The notes under the pieces are model-generated. The model was given only the letters and a program-made list of their open reading frames with translations, searched no databases and was not told where the DNA came from. Of a DNA stretch of 64,000 nucleotides, positions 46,562-58,465 are shown piece by piece; position 1 is the first letter of the stretch, and every line of letters begins with the position of its first letter. The DNA is from an uncultured Tateyamaria sp. GTDB lineage: Bacteria > Pseudomonadota > Alphaproteobacteria > Rhodobacterales > Rhodobacteraceae. The position numbers and the translations under genes are program-made. The stretch covers positions 248,001-312,000 of the forward strand of contig NZ_CANMBJ010000001.1 in assembly GCF_947496075.1 (NCBI RefSeq). Direction: 5' to 3'.

Positions 46562-47446
46562 TCAGCTATCCTGATCCTGTGCAATCAGGGTCAGGAACGT
46601 ATCGATCAGCGTCATGTCTTTGGACACTGCGGGGCCGAACACGCCTTTGTGCGTCCAGCTGAGCGACAGGGCGCTGTAAGCAGCGGCCCATGACAGCAGG
46701 TGGGATTGCGAGACATTCAGCGCGGCGGACCACTGCACCGCCCGGCGCAGGATCACAGTTGGGTCAGAAAAAATCGCATCCGATCCAAGCGGGTTTCGGA
46801 ACGCGTTTGCGAGTTCGTATGTCGCCTCACCCAACACACCTTTGGCGTCAAAGGCCAGAAAGCCGCGGTCGCTGCCCCGCACGTTGTCGTGGTGCAAGTC
46901 ACCGTGCAACGGGCGGATATTCGTTTGATTGGCCAGCAGCGGCTGCGCCAGTTGGCGTGCGGCTTGTACCGTTGCCCGCACGCTAGACGGACAATCCGGG
47001 GTGAAGGTCGCTGCAAAGAGCGCCTCGAACCTATGCGGCAACGGATCAAGGCTGCGCGGCGGGTCTATCCGGCTTTGGTGCAATTGCTGTGCGACATCGC
47101 CGAGGATTTGGGTTGCCTGCTGATCGTCCCCCTGACGCACCATGTCGCCCAGCGACGGGCCGTCCAGCCATTCCATCAGAACGGCTGCGCCTGCCCTCTC
47201 GAATACGCGCGCCGCACCCTGCCCGTCCAAGGCGGTCAGCAAGTCGAACCCCGGGGCTTCGTCCCGCAAGTCATCATCTGTGTAGCATTTCAAGCAGGCT
47301 GTGGTGCCGTCCGCACGTTTGACCCGCCAGAGCGATGCAATGGGCGTATCCGTCAGGTGTTGAGCCTGTGTGATTTGGAAGGCGGTCAGTAAGCTGGTGT
47401 CAGGTTGCATGTCGCATGGGTATTGTCCCTGCTTCGACATGTCCAA
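46562..47446 (-). CDS. fructosamine kinase / aminoglycoside phosphotransferase-like protein
   Basis: RPLHGDLHHDNVRGSDRGFLAFDAKGVLGEATYELANAFRNP kinase loop; start probably ATG 47410. Confidence 0.85.
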   Translation of the reverse strand: MDMSKQGQYPCDMQPDTSLLTAFQITQAQHLTDTPIASLWRVKRADGTTACLKCYTDDDLRDEAPGFDLLTALDGQGAARVFERAGAAVLMEWLDGPSLGDMVRQGDDQQATQILGDVAQQLHQSRIDPPRSLDPLPHRFEALFAATFTPDCPSSVRATVQAARQLAQPLLANQTNIRPLHGDLHHDNVRGSDRGFLAFDAKGVLGEATYELANAFRNPLGSDAIFSDPTVILRRAVQWSAALNVSQSHLLSWAAAYSALSLSWTHKGVFGPAVSKDMTLIDTFLTLIAQDQDS

Positions 47447-47465
47447 TGCCCGATCAGGTGGGCCA

Positions 47466-47500
47466 GAAAAAGGCCGCGCCCCAAGGGTTGGGACGCGGCC
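47466..47500 (-). terminator. Rho-independent terminator of the Ala-rich gene
   Basis: Minus strand: GGCCGCGTCCCAACCCTTGGGGCGCGGCC followed by TTTTTCT. Confidence 0.85.
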
Positions 47501-47526
47501 ATATCACCGTTTGCTGACAGCTTGGA

Positions 47527-48342
47527 TCAGAGACCCATCGCCTGTTTCAGCTGGTCCAGAAGGCCTTCGAGCACTTCGGGATTGTTTTGCGCCTGTTCGA
47601 TCCCGGCTTTGAGCGTTGTTTTCTGCACGACGCTCAACGCTTCGGAGTTGTCGATCATCTCGGCGACCTTGTCGAACTCGAAGCCGTCGACGGTCAGCAG
47701 GTCAGCGACACCGCCATCCGTTGCACTTTCAGTTGCTACGCTTGCGGTGTCGGTCGCTGCGTCAGTTGTTGCATCCGTCGCTTCGGTTGCTGCACCTTCC
47801 GCAGTGTCGGTCGCGGCATCTGCCGTATCGGTCACAGCATCTGTCGTCGCCTCTGCAGCGTCGGTTGCACCTTCGGCGGCATCTGTCGCTGTCTCGGTCG
47901 CTGCATCAACTGCTTCAGAGGCGGTTTCAGTTGCGGCATCCGCTGCATCCGTTGCCGTCTCTGTTGCTGCGTCAACCGCGTCTGCTGCAGCGTCGGCAGT
48001 GTCTTCGGCCAGGCTCTGCGCGCCTTCCACGGCATCCGAAGCCGCATCGGCGGCGCCTTCGGCTGCGTCTGTAGCGGTATCGGCCACGGCATCGGCAGCC
48101 GCTTCTGCGCCTTCAGCCACCGCTTCGCCCGCGTCCGTTGCCGCATCCACGGCTTCACCCACGGCGCTTTCGGTCGCTTCTGCCGCCTCGCCGACGGCAT
48201 CACTTGCGCTTTCCAGCGCTTCGGGTGCGTTCACGGCGTCCGCCGCTTGCGTCGCCACGTCTTGAGGGGTCTGACCCGAGTACAGCAGATACGCCCCCCC
48301 CGCGATCACGACCGCCACGATAATCCAAATGAGATTCTTCAT
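47527..48342 (-). CDS. single-TM, Ala/Asp/Thr-rich low-complexity protein with C-terminal globular tail
   Basis: MKNLIWIIVAVVIAGGAYLLYSG TM segment; AADAVDAATETATDAADAATETASEAVDAATETATDAAEG repeats; C-terminal LLTVDGFEFDKVAEMIDNSEALSVVQKTTLKAGIEQAQ. Confidence 0.85.
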   Translation of the reverse strand: MKNLIWIIVAVVIAGGAYLLYSGQTPQDVATQAADAVNAPEALESASDAVGEAAEATESAVGEAVDAATDAGEAVAEGAEAAADAVADTATDAAEGAADAASDAVEGAQSLAEDTADAAADAVDAATETATDAADAATETASEAVDAATETATDAAEGATDAAEATTDAVTDTADAATDTAEGAATEATDATTDAATDTASVATESATDGGVADLLTVDGFEFDKVAEMIDNSEALSVVQKTTLKAGIEQAQNNPEVLEGLLDQLKQAMGL

Positions 48343-48543
48343 TGCCCACTCCTTTTGTCCAGCGGTCACCCCCTGTGACCGTGTCTTTACTCTCGGGTGT
48401 CAGATGCGCAGGCCTGTGAAAAGGTGCAAGGGGGAAATTTGTAGATTTCGGCGCAGGATGGCCGATTCAGAGGGTTGAAGAAAACCAGGGCAAAGAGTAG
48501 GTTTTGGCCTCATATTTTTCGGAACGATCAAAGGACGACCACC

Positions 48544-49092
48544 ATCGCTCGCAGACCCCACAACGCGCCGCCGCAACGCGACACCGGCCCGCGCGTCAAC
48601 GACAAGATCCGCGCCAACGAAATCCGCCTGATTGGCGCCGACGGCGAAAATGTCGGTGTCGTCACCCCCGCCCGCGCCATGGATATGGCAGACGATGCAG
48701 GCTTGGACCTGGTTGAAATCTCGCCCAACGCCAATCCACCCGTGTGCAAGATCATGGATTTCGGCAAGTTCAAGTACGAGACGCAAAAGCGCGAAGCCGA
48801 AGCCCGCAAGAAGCAGAAGATCATTGAGGTGAAGGAGGTGAAATTCCGCCCCAACACCGACACCAACGATTACGAAGTGAAGATGCGCAATGTCTTCAAG
48901 TTCCTCGAGAACGGGGACAAGGTGAAGGTGACCCTACGGTTCCGCGGGCGCGAGATGGCGCACCAGAATCTGGGGCGTGAGTTGCTGGAGCGCGTGGCCG
49001 AAGACACCAAGGAAATCGGCAAAGTCGAGAACTTCCCCAGGATGGAAGGCCGTCAGATGGTCATGATGATCGGGCCGCTGCCGCAGAAGTAA
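48544..49092 (+). CDS. infC: translation initiation factor IF-3; AUC start codon proposed
   Basis: (M)[49 protein letters not shown] 8 nt upstream of ATC 48544; no ATG in the upstream frame (the tracked ORF begins at TTG 48475). Confidence 0.93.
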   Translation: MARRPHNAPPQRDTGPRVNDKIRANEIRLIGADGENVGVVTPARAMDMADDAGLDLVEISPNANPPVCKIMDFGKFKYETQKREAEARKKQKIIEVKEVKFRPNTDTNDYEVKMRNVFKFLENGDKVKVTLRFRGREMAHQNLGRELLERVAEDTKEIGKVENFPRMEGRQMVMMIGPLPQK

Positions 49093-49118
49093 CGACCTGC
49101 TCTTATCCCAAATTCCAA

Positions 49119-49145
49119 GGGCGTCGCTTTCGCGGCGCCCTTTTT
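49119..49145 (+). terminator. Rho-independent terminator of infC
   Basis: GGGCGTCGC-TTTC-GCGGCGCCC-TTTTT with one mismatch. Confidence 0.88.
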
Positions 49146-49158
49146 GGTGTCAGACGGT

Positions 49159-49530
49159 CTAGACGTTCACGTTGTCTTTCGTATCGTCATCCTCGGATGG
49201 CTCGAACAGTTTGGAACTTAGTTCGATCATCTTGCCCGTTTCCGCCGTGTACTGATCAATCGCCTTCTGCAGAAAGGCCATTTGTACCTCCTGCACTTCG
49301 GTGGGCGTCTTGGCGTGTAGCAAAGAGTGCTGCAAGGCAACGTCCTCGCGCACCCGTTCAGCAACAAAGGTCATCCATTCGGCACCCATATCGCTCATTC
49401 GTTCGATGGAAGAGGCCCCAAACCAATTGAGCGCGCCGAGGCCAGCCGCTTGCCATTGTGACATGGTATCCGCCATGGTTGATTGGTCTGTATCCTTCGG
49501 GTGTTTGTCTGTGCGTTTCATCGTGCGCAA
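49159..49530 (-). CDS. phasin family protein
   Basis: ALNWFGASSIERMSDMGAEWMTFVAERVREDVALQHSLLHAKTPTEVQEVQMAFLQKAIDQYTAETGKM. Confidence 0.8.
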   Translation of the reverse strand: MRTMKRTDKHPKDTDQSTMADTMSQWQAAGLGALNWFGASSIERMSDMGAEWMTFVAERVREDVALQHSLLHAKTPTEVQEVQMAFLQKAIDQYTAETGKMIELSSKLFEPSEDDDTKDNVNV

Positions 49531-49620
49531 TCCTCCCTGTGGCGGGATTATGCTAACACGAGTGGCGCCTGCGTACCTTGCGCACAGTCAAAATTGATGT
49601 GCGCACGCGGCCCCTTGCCG

Positions 49621-49647
49621 AAAAAAGAGGCCAACTTGCGTTGGCCC
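49621..49647 (-). terminator. Rho-independent terminator on the minus strand
   Basis: Minus strand GGGGCCAAC-GCAA-GTTGGCCTC-TTTTTT. Confidence 0.88.
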
Positions 49648-49663
49648 CTTGTCAGGACGAGTA

Positions 49664-49989
49664 TCAGGTCTGCGGATTTGCGGTCGTATCGGCCACAACC
49701 ACGGCTTGCACGAAGCCGCGAACGGATCGTCAATGTTGCCTGAGCCATCGCGCAGCAGGAAGTCAGCCGTCACAGTCACGGCATTGCCCGATATCCGGGT
49801 GATATCCAGGTCAACCTCTTGCTCCAGCACGTGGTGATCGCCGTTGTTGTACCGCTGGCGAAAGCCTTTGAGCATCGCTTCGGCCTTTTGCACTGTGGAT
49901 CCAAAGGTGACGGCCTGGGATTCCCGCCGTTTGCGCCCGCGGGTTGGATCGAAATGAATAGTCAGTTGGCGAAATTCGACAACCGTAAT
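49664..49989 (-). pseudogene. small hypothetical gene with apparent lost or non-canonical start (ATT) and a 1-nt frameshift
   Basis: AAGGAG (49995-50000) 5 nt before ATT; frame reads ITVVEFRQLTIHFDPTRGRKRRESQAVTFGSTVQKAEAMLKGF...DGSGNIDDPFAAS, then continues in another frame as VQAVVVADTTANPQT*; a terminator follows. Confidence 0.55.
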
Positions 49990-50196
49990 AGTAACTCCTT
50001 GAATAAATCAGTTTTTCAAATCACTGCTAAATATGCAGTGACACTATCATAACGCGAACCCCTCTTTTTTTACCCGTCCGGATCTGTGTCGCCCTACCGA
50101 ACTTGTGAATGTCTGCATGTGAGCGCTCACAGACCCGGCCTTGACCTCACCCGGGGTGCATTCGACAAGGGGCCGTCATCAACGGAGCCAGAGATC

Positions 50197-50946
50197 ATGC
50201 CTGAATTTGCGCGCTACCCGAGCCTTGAAGGCGCACCTGTCCTTGTGAGCGGCGGTGCATCCGGCATTGGTCGGTTGACGGTTGAAGCCTTTGCCGAACA
50301 GGGGGCTAAGGTTGCGTTCCTGGATCGGGATGCGGACGGCGCGGCAGAAGTGACAGAGGTGACCGGTGCAACGCATGCATTGTGCGACTTGCGCGACATT
50401 GCAGCCACACGGGAAGCGATCGCGGACCTGGCCAAGCAGGTTGGCCCCTTCAAGGTTCTCGTCAACAACGCGGCCCGTGATGACCGGCACAACTGGCAAG
50501 ACGTGACCCCCGAGTATTGGGACGAACGGATGCAGACCAACCTGCGCCACATGTTCTTTGCCATCCAGGCTGTGGCGCCGGACATGATCAAGGCCGGAGG
50601 CGGCTCCATCATCAACATGGGCTCCAATTCCTGGTGGGAGGCTGGAGGTGGCTTTCCCGCATACACCACGGCCAAAGCTGCCGTACACGGCCTGACCCGC
50701 ACCATGGCGCGCGATCTGGGGGACCACCGCATTCGGGTAAACACGGTTGTGCCCGGCTGGATCATGACGGACCGCCAAAAGGAGCTGTGGGCCACGCCAG
50801 AGGCGCTGGAGGCGCACCGCGCACGGCAATGTCTGCCCGACCTGATCGATCCCGTTTATGTGGCGCGGATGGTGCTGTGGCTGGCCTCAGACGATGCTGC
50901 AATGTGTACGGCGAACAACTTCATGGTCGAAGCCGGCTCGATCTAG
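50197..50946 (+). CDS. SDR family NAD(P)-dependent oxidoreductase
   Basis: VLVSGGASGIGRLTVEAF, NNAARDD, YTTAKAAVHGLTRTMA; ATG 50197 preferred. Confidence 0.94.
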   Translation: MPEFARYPSLEGAPVLVSGGASGIGRLTVEAFAEQGAKVAFLDRDADGAAEVTEVTGATHALCDLRDIAATREAIADLAKQVGPFKVLVNNAARDDRHNWQDVTPEYWDERMQTNLRHMFFAIQAVAPDMIKAGGGSIINMGSNSWWEAGGGFPAYTTAKAAVHGLTRTMARDLGDHRIRVNTVVPGWIMTDRQKELWATPEALEAHRARQCLPDLIDPVYVARMVLWLASDDAAMCTANNFMVEAGSI

Positions 50947-51422
50947 GGCAGTGAGACACCTGCGGACCTTGCACCATCAAACAACTCCCGCAGATGACCG
51001 AATTCCGCCACAAGCATGCAGCGTGCAAGGTTCGTGTCCTCGCTGTAGCGGGCAATACACAGCGTGTTTGACGCTCCGCGCTGCACGGCCGCATCCAAAA
51101 GCGGCTCAAGCAGTTCCGCATAGCGCTGCATGACCATCGTCAGGTCGTTAAAACATGCTTGGGCCGGTCCGCTCTCCGACCCTTCGCATCTTGCGATTGC
51201 CAGAGAAAGGCAATGGGTTTGCATTGGCGCGCGCAGCGCATCTCCCAGACCATCAACAGCCTTGGCACACCCCACAATGTTGGCCCGTTGGAATTGTATG
51301 TCCTCCGCAAGCAAACTGCAGGGAAAAAGCAAAAGGGCCGCCAGCAGGCAGCCCTTCGATAGGTGAGTCCAAGCGCGGTTCACGCGGCCGCTGTGACGGC
51401 CCGCTTGGTCATCACGGCGCAA
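50943..51422 (-). CDS. secreted cysteine-containing hypothetical protein
   Basis: Signal-peptide-like LSKGCLLAALLLFPCSLLAED; several conserved-looking Cys residues in the mature part. Confidence 0.65.
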   Translation of the reverse strand: MRRDDQAGRHSGRVNRAWTHLSKGCLLAALLLFPCSLLAEDIQFQRANIVGCAKAVDGLGDALRAPMQTHCLSLAIARCEGSESGPAQACFNDLTMVMQRYAELLEPLLDAAVQRGASNTLCIARYSEDTNLARCMLVAEFGHLRELFDGARSAGVSLP

Positions 51423-52171
51423 AGATGCGCGCGGTAGTCACCCGTTCCATGCAGATCACTGATCATATTGTCGCCGGATAAGCTCAGGCCGACGATGGCA
51501 TCGGCCGAGAAATTCGACGACAGCGCGGCTTCGGCCTCGGTCCAGCGGAAGACACCGTCGTTGCTGGCACCAGTGATCGCGACGCGTACTCCATCGGCAT
51601 ATTTCGCCACGAACACACCGACGAGCGCAAAGCGCGATGCAGGTTGCACGAACTTCTGGTAATTCGCTTTGTCCGGCACCGGAAAGCGCACCTCGGTGAT
51701 GATCTCACCTTCGTCCAGCGCCGTGGCGAACATGCCCTGAAAGTAGTCGTCCGCCGCGATTTCGCGCGCGTTGGTCTTGATCGTGGCCCCCGATCCCAAG
51801 GCAGCCGCCGGATAACAGGCGGAGGGGTCGTTGTTGGCAAGGCTGCCACCGATGGTGCCACGATTGCGCACGGCCGGGTCACCTATATGCGCCGCTGTCG
51901 CCGCCAATGCGGGGTAGCCCCCAGCCTCTGCCGCGACCGTGGCGTGGTTGGTCGCTCCACCAACGCAGATTGATCCGTCTTCTCCTGTGCAAACACCGCG
52001 CATTTCGTCGATAGCTGACAGGCTCACCAGCTTGTCCGGGCTTGCAAGCCGCTGCTTCAGCGTGGGGATCAGGGTCTGACCGCCGCCAAGGGGCTGGCTT
52101 TCGGTACTGTCCGACAACTCCTTGACCGCATCTGCGATCCGGGTCGGTTTTACGACATCAAAGTTGTACAT
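51380..52171 (-). CDS. coxM: xanthine dehydrogenase/CODH-type FAD-binding (medium) subunit
   Basis: MYNFDVVKPTRIADAVKEL, GGGQTLIP, AHIGDPAVRNRGTIGGSLANNDPSACYPAAAL. Confidence 0.93.
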   Translation of the reverse strand: MYNFDVVKPTRIADAVKELSDSTESQPLGGGQTLIPTLKQRLASPDKLVSLSAIDEMRGVCTGEDGSICVGGATNHATVAAEAGGYPALAATAAHIGDPAVRNRGTIGGSLANNDPSACYPAAALGSGATIKTNAREIAADDYFQGMFATALDEGEIITEVRFPVPDKANYQKFVQPASRFALVGVFVAKYADGVRVAITGASNDGVFRWTEAEAALSSNFSADAIVGLSLSGDNMISDLHGTGDYRAHLCAVMTKRAVTAAA

Positions 52172-52200
52172 CTTTGGTCCTTTCTCTCGGCAGGATGCGC

Positions 52201-52252
52201 GTCTTCATCTTGCCAAATAAACTTCGGGGGTCCGGGGGCTGGCCCCCGGTCC
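52201..52252 (+). repeat. dispersed hairpin element, copy B
   Basis: GTCTTCATCTTGCCAAATAAACTTCGGGGGTCCGGGGGCTGGCCCCCGGTC, near-identical left part to copy A. Confidence 0.65.
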
Positions 52253-52264
52253 CACACTTTCCAT

Positions 52265-54628
<2,364 letters not shown>

Positions 54629-54718
54629 ATTGTTATTCCTCCCTGTTGGCGTGACGCGCCTCCCCGCGCGCCTGCTGACTGACAGCCCGGAAGGATATCC
54701 GGGCTGCGGAATTTGGTG

Positions 54719-55204
54719 CTATTCGGCGGCGATGGCCGACACATCTTGGCCGCTGGCAGCCATGATCGCCTTGACGATGTTGTGGTAGCCCGTGCAGCGG
54801 CAGATGTTGCCCTCAAGGTATTCCCGGACTTCCGTCTCGGTCGGCTTTGGGTTGTCCTTGAGCAGTGCTGCTGCCGACATCACCATGCCGGGTGTGCAGA
54901 AGCCGCATTGCAGTCCGTGATGGTCCTGAAAGGCCTGCTGGATCACGTTCAGCGATCCGTCCGCGTTGGCCTGACCTTCGATCGTGGCCACATCGGCCCC
55001 TTCGGCCTCAACAGCGAGCATCGTGCAGGATTTCACTGCCTGCCCATCCACATGCACAACGCAGGCGCCACATTGAGACGTGTCGCAGCCCACGTGGGTT
55101 CCTGTCAGCATCAGCTGGTCGCGCAGGAAAGACGACAGCAATGTGCGTCCCTCGACCTCGCCAGACGCAGCCTTTCCGTTCACGGTCATCGAGACCTGTG
55201 CCAT
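54719..55204 (-). CDS. coxS: (2Fe-2S)-binding (small) subunit
   Basis: [28 protein letters not shown] and [11 protein letters not shown]...[16 protein letters not shown]. Confidence 0.96.
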   Translation of the reverse strand: MAQVSMTVNGKAASGEVEGRTLLSSFLRDQLMLTGTHVGCDTSQCGACVVHVDGQAVKSCTMLAVEAEGADVATIEGQANADGSLNVIQQAFQDHHGLQCGFCTPGMVMSAAALLKDNPKPTETEVREYLEGNICRCTGYHNIVKAIMAASGQDVSAIAAE

Positions 55205-55321
55205 GGCATCCTCCCTTTTGGCGTTCTTGTTGGGGTCAAGTTAAGCATGGGTCGTGGCACTTGAGAACAGAAAACTTCGCCGCATCCGCGAAATCGCAAG
55301 ATCGCGCAGTGCCTTAGCATA

Positions 55322-56314
55322 TCAGCTTTCTCTCGGTCGGGGCCGAGTCGGAATTTCCTTGAGCAAGCCGCCAACCCCCATCTGCGCGATGTCCTGCGGG
55401 GTCAGGTCCACACCACAGATCAACCGTTCAAGAACCCAGTCTGCGCCGTTGAGTGCTGGCGATCGCGCGCATCCGGGCAGGCCGATCACTGGCCTGTCCT
55501 GGTGTGTTCCGAAAAAGAGCAGATTGCCCGGATCAACTGGCATGCCATAGGCAGTGACGGTTCCACCTGCCTCACGCACCGCTGACGGTGCGACATCGTG
55601 CATGTCCGATGTGGCGGACGCCGTAAGGATGAAAACAAATTCGCCCTCTGCCTCTGCGACGGCTTGGGCCAGCGGGGCGTCGCGATGCGGCACCACCACC
55701 CGGGGCGTCAGCGACACATTCAGGCGGTCGAGCCGACCGGTCAGCGCGGCACGGCCCTTGGAGGACGGTTCGGCATTGCCAACCTGCGTTTCGATCAACG
55801 TCGCCGTTGAATATTGCGGGCTCAGGATACGGATTGCATGGGCAGCATCCTCTGTCGCCCTGTCCAACGCGTCCTGCGGCACGGCATAGGATATGATCTT
55901 GATCGTGGCGACCATGGTGCGTGCATCGACGCGATGGAATGGCGGCACAGTGGCAATGGTGATCATGGGATCAACCGCATTGATACGCGAGAGCCGATCC
56001 ACATCCAGCAGGGAGACTCCCGGGCCCATCGCGTAAAGGTTCACGCGCCCTGCCCCGGCCGCACTGATACGCAGCCCCTGTTTCTCGGGCGTTGGCACGA
56101 CGGCAGCGGCGAGAGCTTCGGCGGCACTGTTTTCTTCGATGTCGCCTGGGTCGAGCGCCGCGACCGTCAGCGTGTCGTGACCTGCCGCAGTCAGTTCTGC
56201 AATGTCGTCATCTGTCAGGACGGTTCCCTTGGACACGCGACGGGACTGACCCGCCAACGAATGGGCGAGCGTCGCGCCAAGCGCATCCGCTGCAGGCCTT
56301 GGGCCGAACTTCAT
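55322..56314 (-). CDS. molybdopterin-binding protein (MoeA/MogA-like)
   Basis: FGPRPAADALGATLAHSLAG...VLTDDDIAELTAAGHDTLTVAALDPGDI; FVFILTASATSDMHDVAPSAVREAGG; adjacent to cox genes. Confidence 0.85.
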   Translation of the reverse strand: MKFGPRPAADALGATLAHSLAGQSRRVSKGTVLTDDDIAELTAAGHDTLTVAALDPGDIEENSAAEALAAAVVPTPEKQGLRISAAGAGRVNLYAMGPGVSLLDVDRLSRINAVDPMITIATVPPFHRVDARTMVATIKIISYAVPQDALDRATEDAAHAIRILSPQYSTATLIETQVGNAEPSSKGRAALTGRLDRLNVSLTPRVVVPHRDAPLAQAVAEAEGEFVFILTASATSDMHDVAPSAVREAGGTVTAYGMPVDPGNLLFFGTHQDRPVIGLPGCARSPALNGADWVLERLICGVDLTPQDIAQMGVGGLLKEIPTRPRPRES

Positions 56315-57279
56315 GCGCCTTGCCTGAGGGTTGCGACCATCTGGGCCAAGATGGACACCGCGATCTCTGACGGGCTTGCCGCACCAATATCGAGTCCAAT
56401 GGGCCCTTTAATCCGCGCGATCTGGTCTGCGGTGAACCCCGAGTCTTCCAGCCGGGCCACGCGTTTGGCATGGGTGCGCGTGGAGCCGAGCGCGCCGATA
56501 TAGAACGCCTCGGACTTCAACGCGATGTGGAGCGCCGGATCGTCCAGTTTCGGGTCGTGTGTCAGCAGGACCAGGGCGGTGCGGGCATCCACACCGATCT
56601 CGGCCAGCGCTTCGTCCGGCCAGTCATTGATCACGCGTTCACCTGGGAAGCGGGCCTCGGAGCCGAAGGCTTCTCGGGGGTCGATGATATAGGGGTCATA
56701 GCCAGCCAGTTTCGCCATGGGCACAAGCGCCTGGGCGATGTGCACACCGCCAACAATCGCCAGTCGCAGCGGCGGGTTGTGAATGGCGACAAAGGTCTTG
56801 CCATCCTCCTCCATCCCCGTGCGGTCCTTGGCAAAGCGTGCCGCATGGCCGTCGTAGTCCAGCCGCCTGTCCCAGCTTTCAGTGTCGACCACATAGGCTG
56901 CCTGTCGGCGCGTCGCGCGGGCCGTAACAAGCGCATCAAGCGTGTCTTCGGGCATCGCCGACCCCACCGGCTCAACGAGGATCTTGATCGTGCCGCCGCA
57001 GGCCAGCCCCACTGCAAAGGCGTCCCCATCGCTGACCCCGTATTCAAGCAGACGTGGGGCGCCGTTTTCGAGCGCTTCCATCGCCTCGACCACCACGGCG
57101 CCCTCGACGCAACCACCCGAGACGGAGCCCATCATGTCGCCGTCGCCCGAAACGACCATCTGCGCCCCGGCGCGGCGCGGGGCGCTGCCCCAGGTTTCGA
57201 TCACGGTGGCAAGGGCCGCGCCCTTGCCCGCTTTGATCCATTCGAGCGCTTGCTCCGGCGCGGTTTCAACCGACGACAT
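56311..57279 (-). CDS. XdhC/CoxI family protein
   Basis: GKGAALATVIETWGSAPRRAGAQMVVSGDGDMMGSVSGGCVEGAVV; Rossmann-like C-terminus. Confidence 0.93.
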   Translation of the reverse strand: MSSVETAPEQALEWIKAGKGAALATVIETWGSAPRRAGAQMVVSGDGDMMGSVSGGCVEGAVVVEAMEALENGAPRLLEYGVSDGDAFAVGLACGGTIKILVEPVGSAMPEDTLDALVTARATRRQAAYVVDTESWDRRLDYDGHAARFAKDRTGMEEDGKTFVAIHNPPLRLAIVGGVHIAQALVPMAKLAGYDPYIIDPREAFGSEARFPGERVINDWPDEALAEIGVDARTALVLLTHDPKLDDPALHIALKSEAFYIGALGSTRTHAKRVARLEDSGFTADQIARIKGPIGLDIGAASPSEIAVSILAQMVATLRQGA

Positions 57280-57414
57280 GCGATCCGTCCATTTTTGCTG
57301 GTTTCATCCGCGCAAAACGTAAGCGGTGACTTCCCGGGAACACAACCCTGACTTAAGCACAGGTTGTTGCGCGTGCTTATGCTTGCGCGTTCCCCGCCTG
57401 CGGCCTACATCCGT

Positions 57415-57681
57415 ATGCAAGACCAGCCGGAGACCAGCCAGATGCCAATGCAAGCCCAAGAGATCGAAGACCTGATCCGTGAGAGCTTTCCCGACGCCAA
57501 GATCACCATCACGGACCTGGCGGGTGACGGAAACCACTATTCGGCCGAGGTGATCGACGCATCGTTTGCCGGTATGAACCGTGTGCAACAACACCGGGCC
57601 GTCACCAAGGCGCTGAAGGGCAAGATGGATGGCAGTCATGGCGAGTTGCATGCGCTGGCCCTGACGACAAAAGCACCTTGA
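57415..57681 (+). CDS. BolA family protein
   Basis: IEDLIRESFPDAKITITDLAGDGNHYSAEVIDASFAGMNRVQQHRAVTKAL; start may be ATG 57442. Confidence 0.93.
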   Translation: MQDQPETSQMPMQAQEIEDLIRESFPDAKITITDLAGDGNHYSAEVIDASFAGMNRVQQHRAVTKALKGKMDGSHGELHALALTTKAP

Positions 57682-57998
57682 TGACTGCCTTGTGGCATAT
57701 GGTGACTATGCCGTTTCGACGGGCACCGCGGCGTCCATTGTTGGCGCGCCGTCCCGATCGTGACGAGATGGGTCAGACCCGGGTCGTACCGTTGGGTATG
57801 GAAGCGACTGATCTGACGCTTGTGAACAAGGTCAACCGACGCAATGACGCTTTGGAGCGTGTAAACCAGGTCAAAACGGATGGAACCGCGAAAAAGAGCG
57901 GCTACATGGCGGAAGCCAGCACGCATGTCCAAGCGATGCCCGAAGATGAAACCTATGCCGCGCGGTTTCACCGCGCTTTCCACAAGAAAGGCAAATAG
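57678..57998 (+). CDS. hypothetical protein between bolA and grxD
   Basis: ATGA overlap with the bolA-like gene, stop just before grxD start; operon context. Confidence 0.75.
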   Translation: MMTALWHMVTMPFRRAPRRPLLARRPDRDEMGQTRVVPLGMEATDLTLVNKVNRRNDALERVNQVKTDGTAKKSGYMAEASTHVQAMPEDETYAARFHRAFHKKGK

Positions 57999-57999
57999 A

Positions 58000-58362
58000 A
58001 TGAGCGACGCCGCAAGCCGGATCACCGAAACCAACACCGCCAACGACGTGGTCCTTTACATGAAAGGTACCAAGTCCATGCCCCAGTGTGGCTTTTCCAG
58101 CCGCGTGGCTGGCGTGCTGAACTATATGGGCGTCGATTTCGCCGATGTGAACGTTCTGGCTGATGAAGAATTGCGCCAAGGCATCAAGGACTTTTCGGAT
58201 TGGCCAACCATCCCGCAGCTTTATGTCAAAGGCGAATTCGTGGGCGGTTGTGACATCATTACCGAGATGACACTGTCCGGCGAATTGGACACGCTGTTTG
58301 ATGAAAACGGCGTAACCTATGACAAGGACGCGGCGGACAAGATCCGCGAAGCCAACGGCTAA
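58000..58362 (+). CDS. grxD: monothiol glutaredoxin, Grx4 family
   Basis: [50 protein letters not shown]. Confidence 0.96.
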   Translation: MSDAASRITETNTANDVVLYMKGTKSMPQCGFSSRVAGVLNYMGVDFADVNVLADEELRQGIKDFSDWPTIPQLYVKGEFVGGCDIITEMTLSGELDTLFDENGVTYDKDAADKIREANG

Positions 58363-58404
58363 GCAGCTGGGCGCACGACACGTGCGCCTTACGTTTCAAA
58401 GAAA

Positions 58405-58438
58405 GAAGGCGTGCCGGGTTGGCACGCCTTCTTTTGTT
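58405..58438. terminator. Rho-independent terminator between convergent grxD and zapA
   Basis: GAAGGCGTGCC-GGGTT-GGCACGCCTTC-TTTTGTTT, 11-bp arms. Confidence 0.9.
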
Positions 58439-58465
58439 TCGCGGGAATGCGCAGCAAGCTGCGCT

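Noticed and set aside
47587-48378. Cys/Arg-rich repetitive plus-strand ORF and possible DNA repeat/CRISPR-like array
   Set aside because: Antisense and DNA-level echo of the Ala-rich coding repeats. Repeats are short, degenerate and in coding phase, without spacers.
50943-51422. Membership of the secreted hypothetical in the cox cluster
   Set aside because: It overlaps the coxM 3' end on the same strand, but the overlap may come from an over-extended start; no functional link is evident.
58363-58465. Possible 6S RNA gene near zapA
   Set aside because: The space is occupied by a simple convergent terminator; no long 6S-like hairpin with a central bubble seen.
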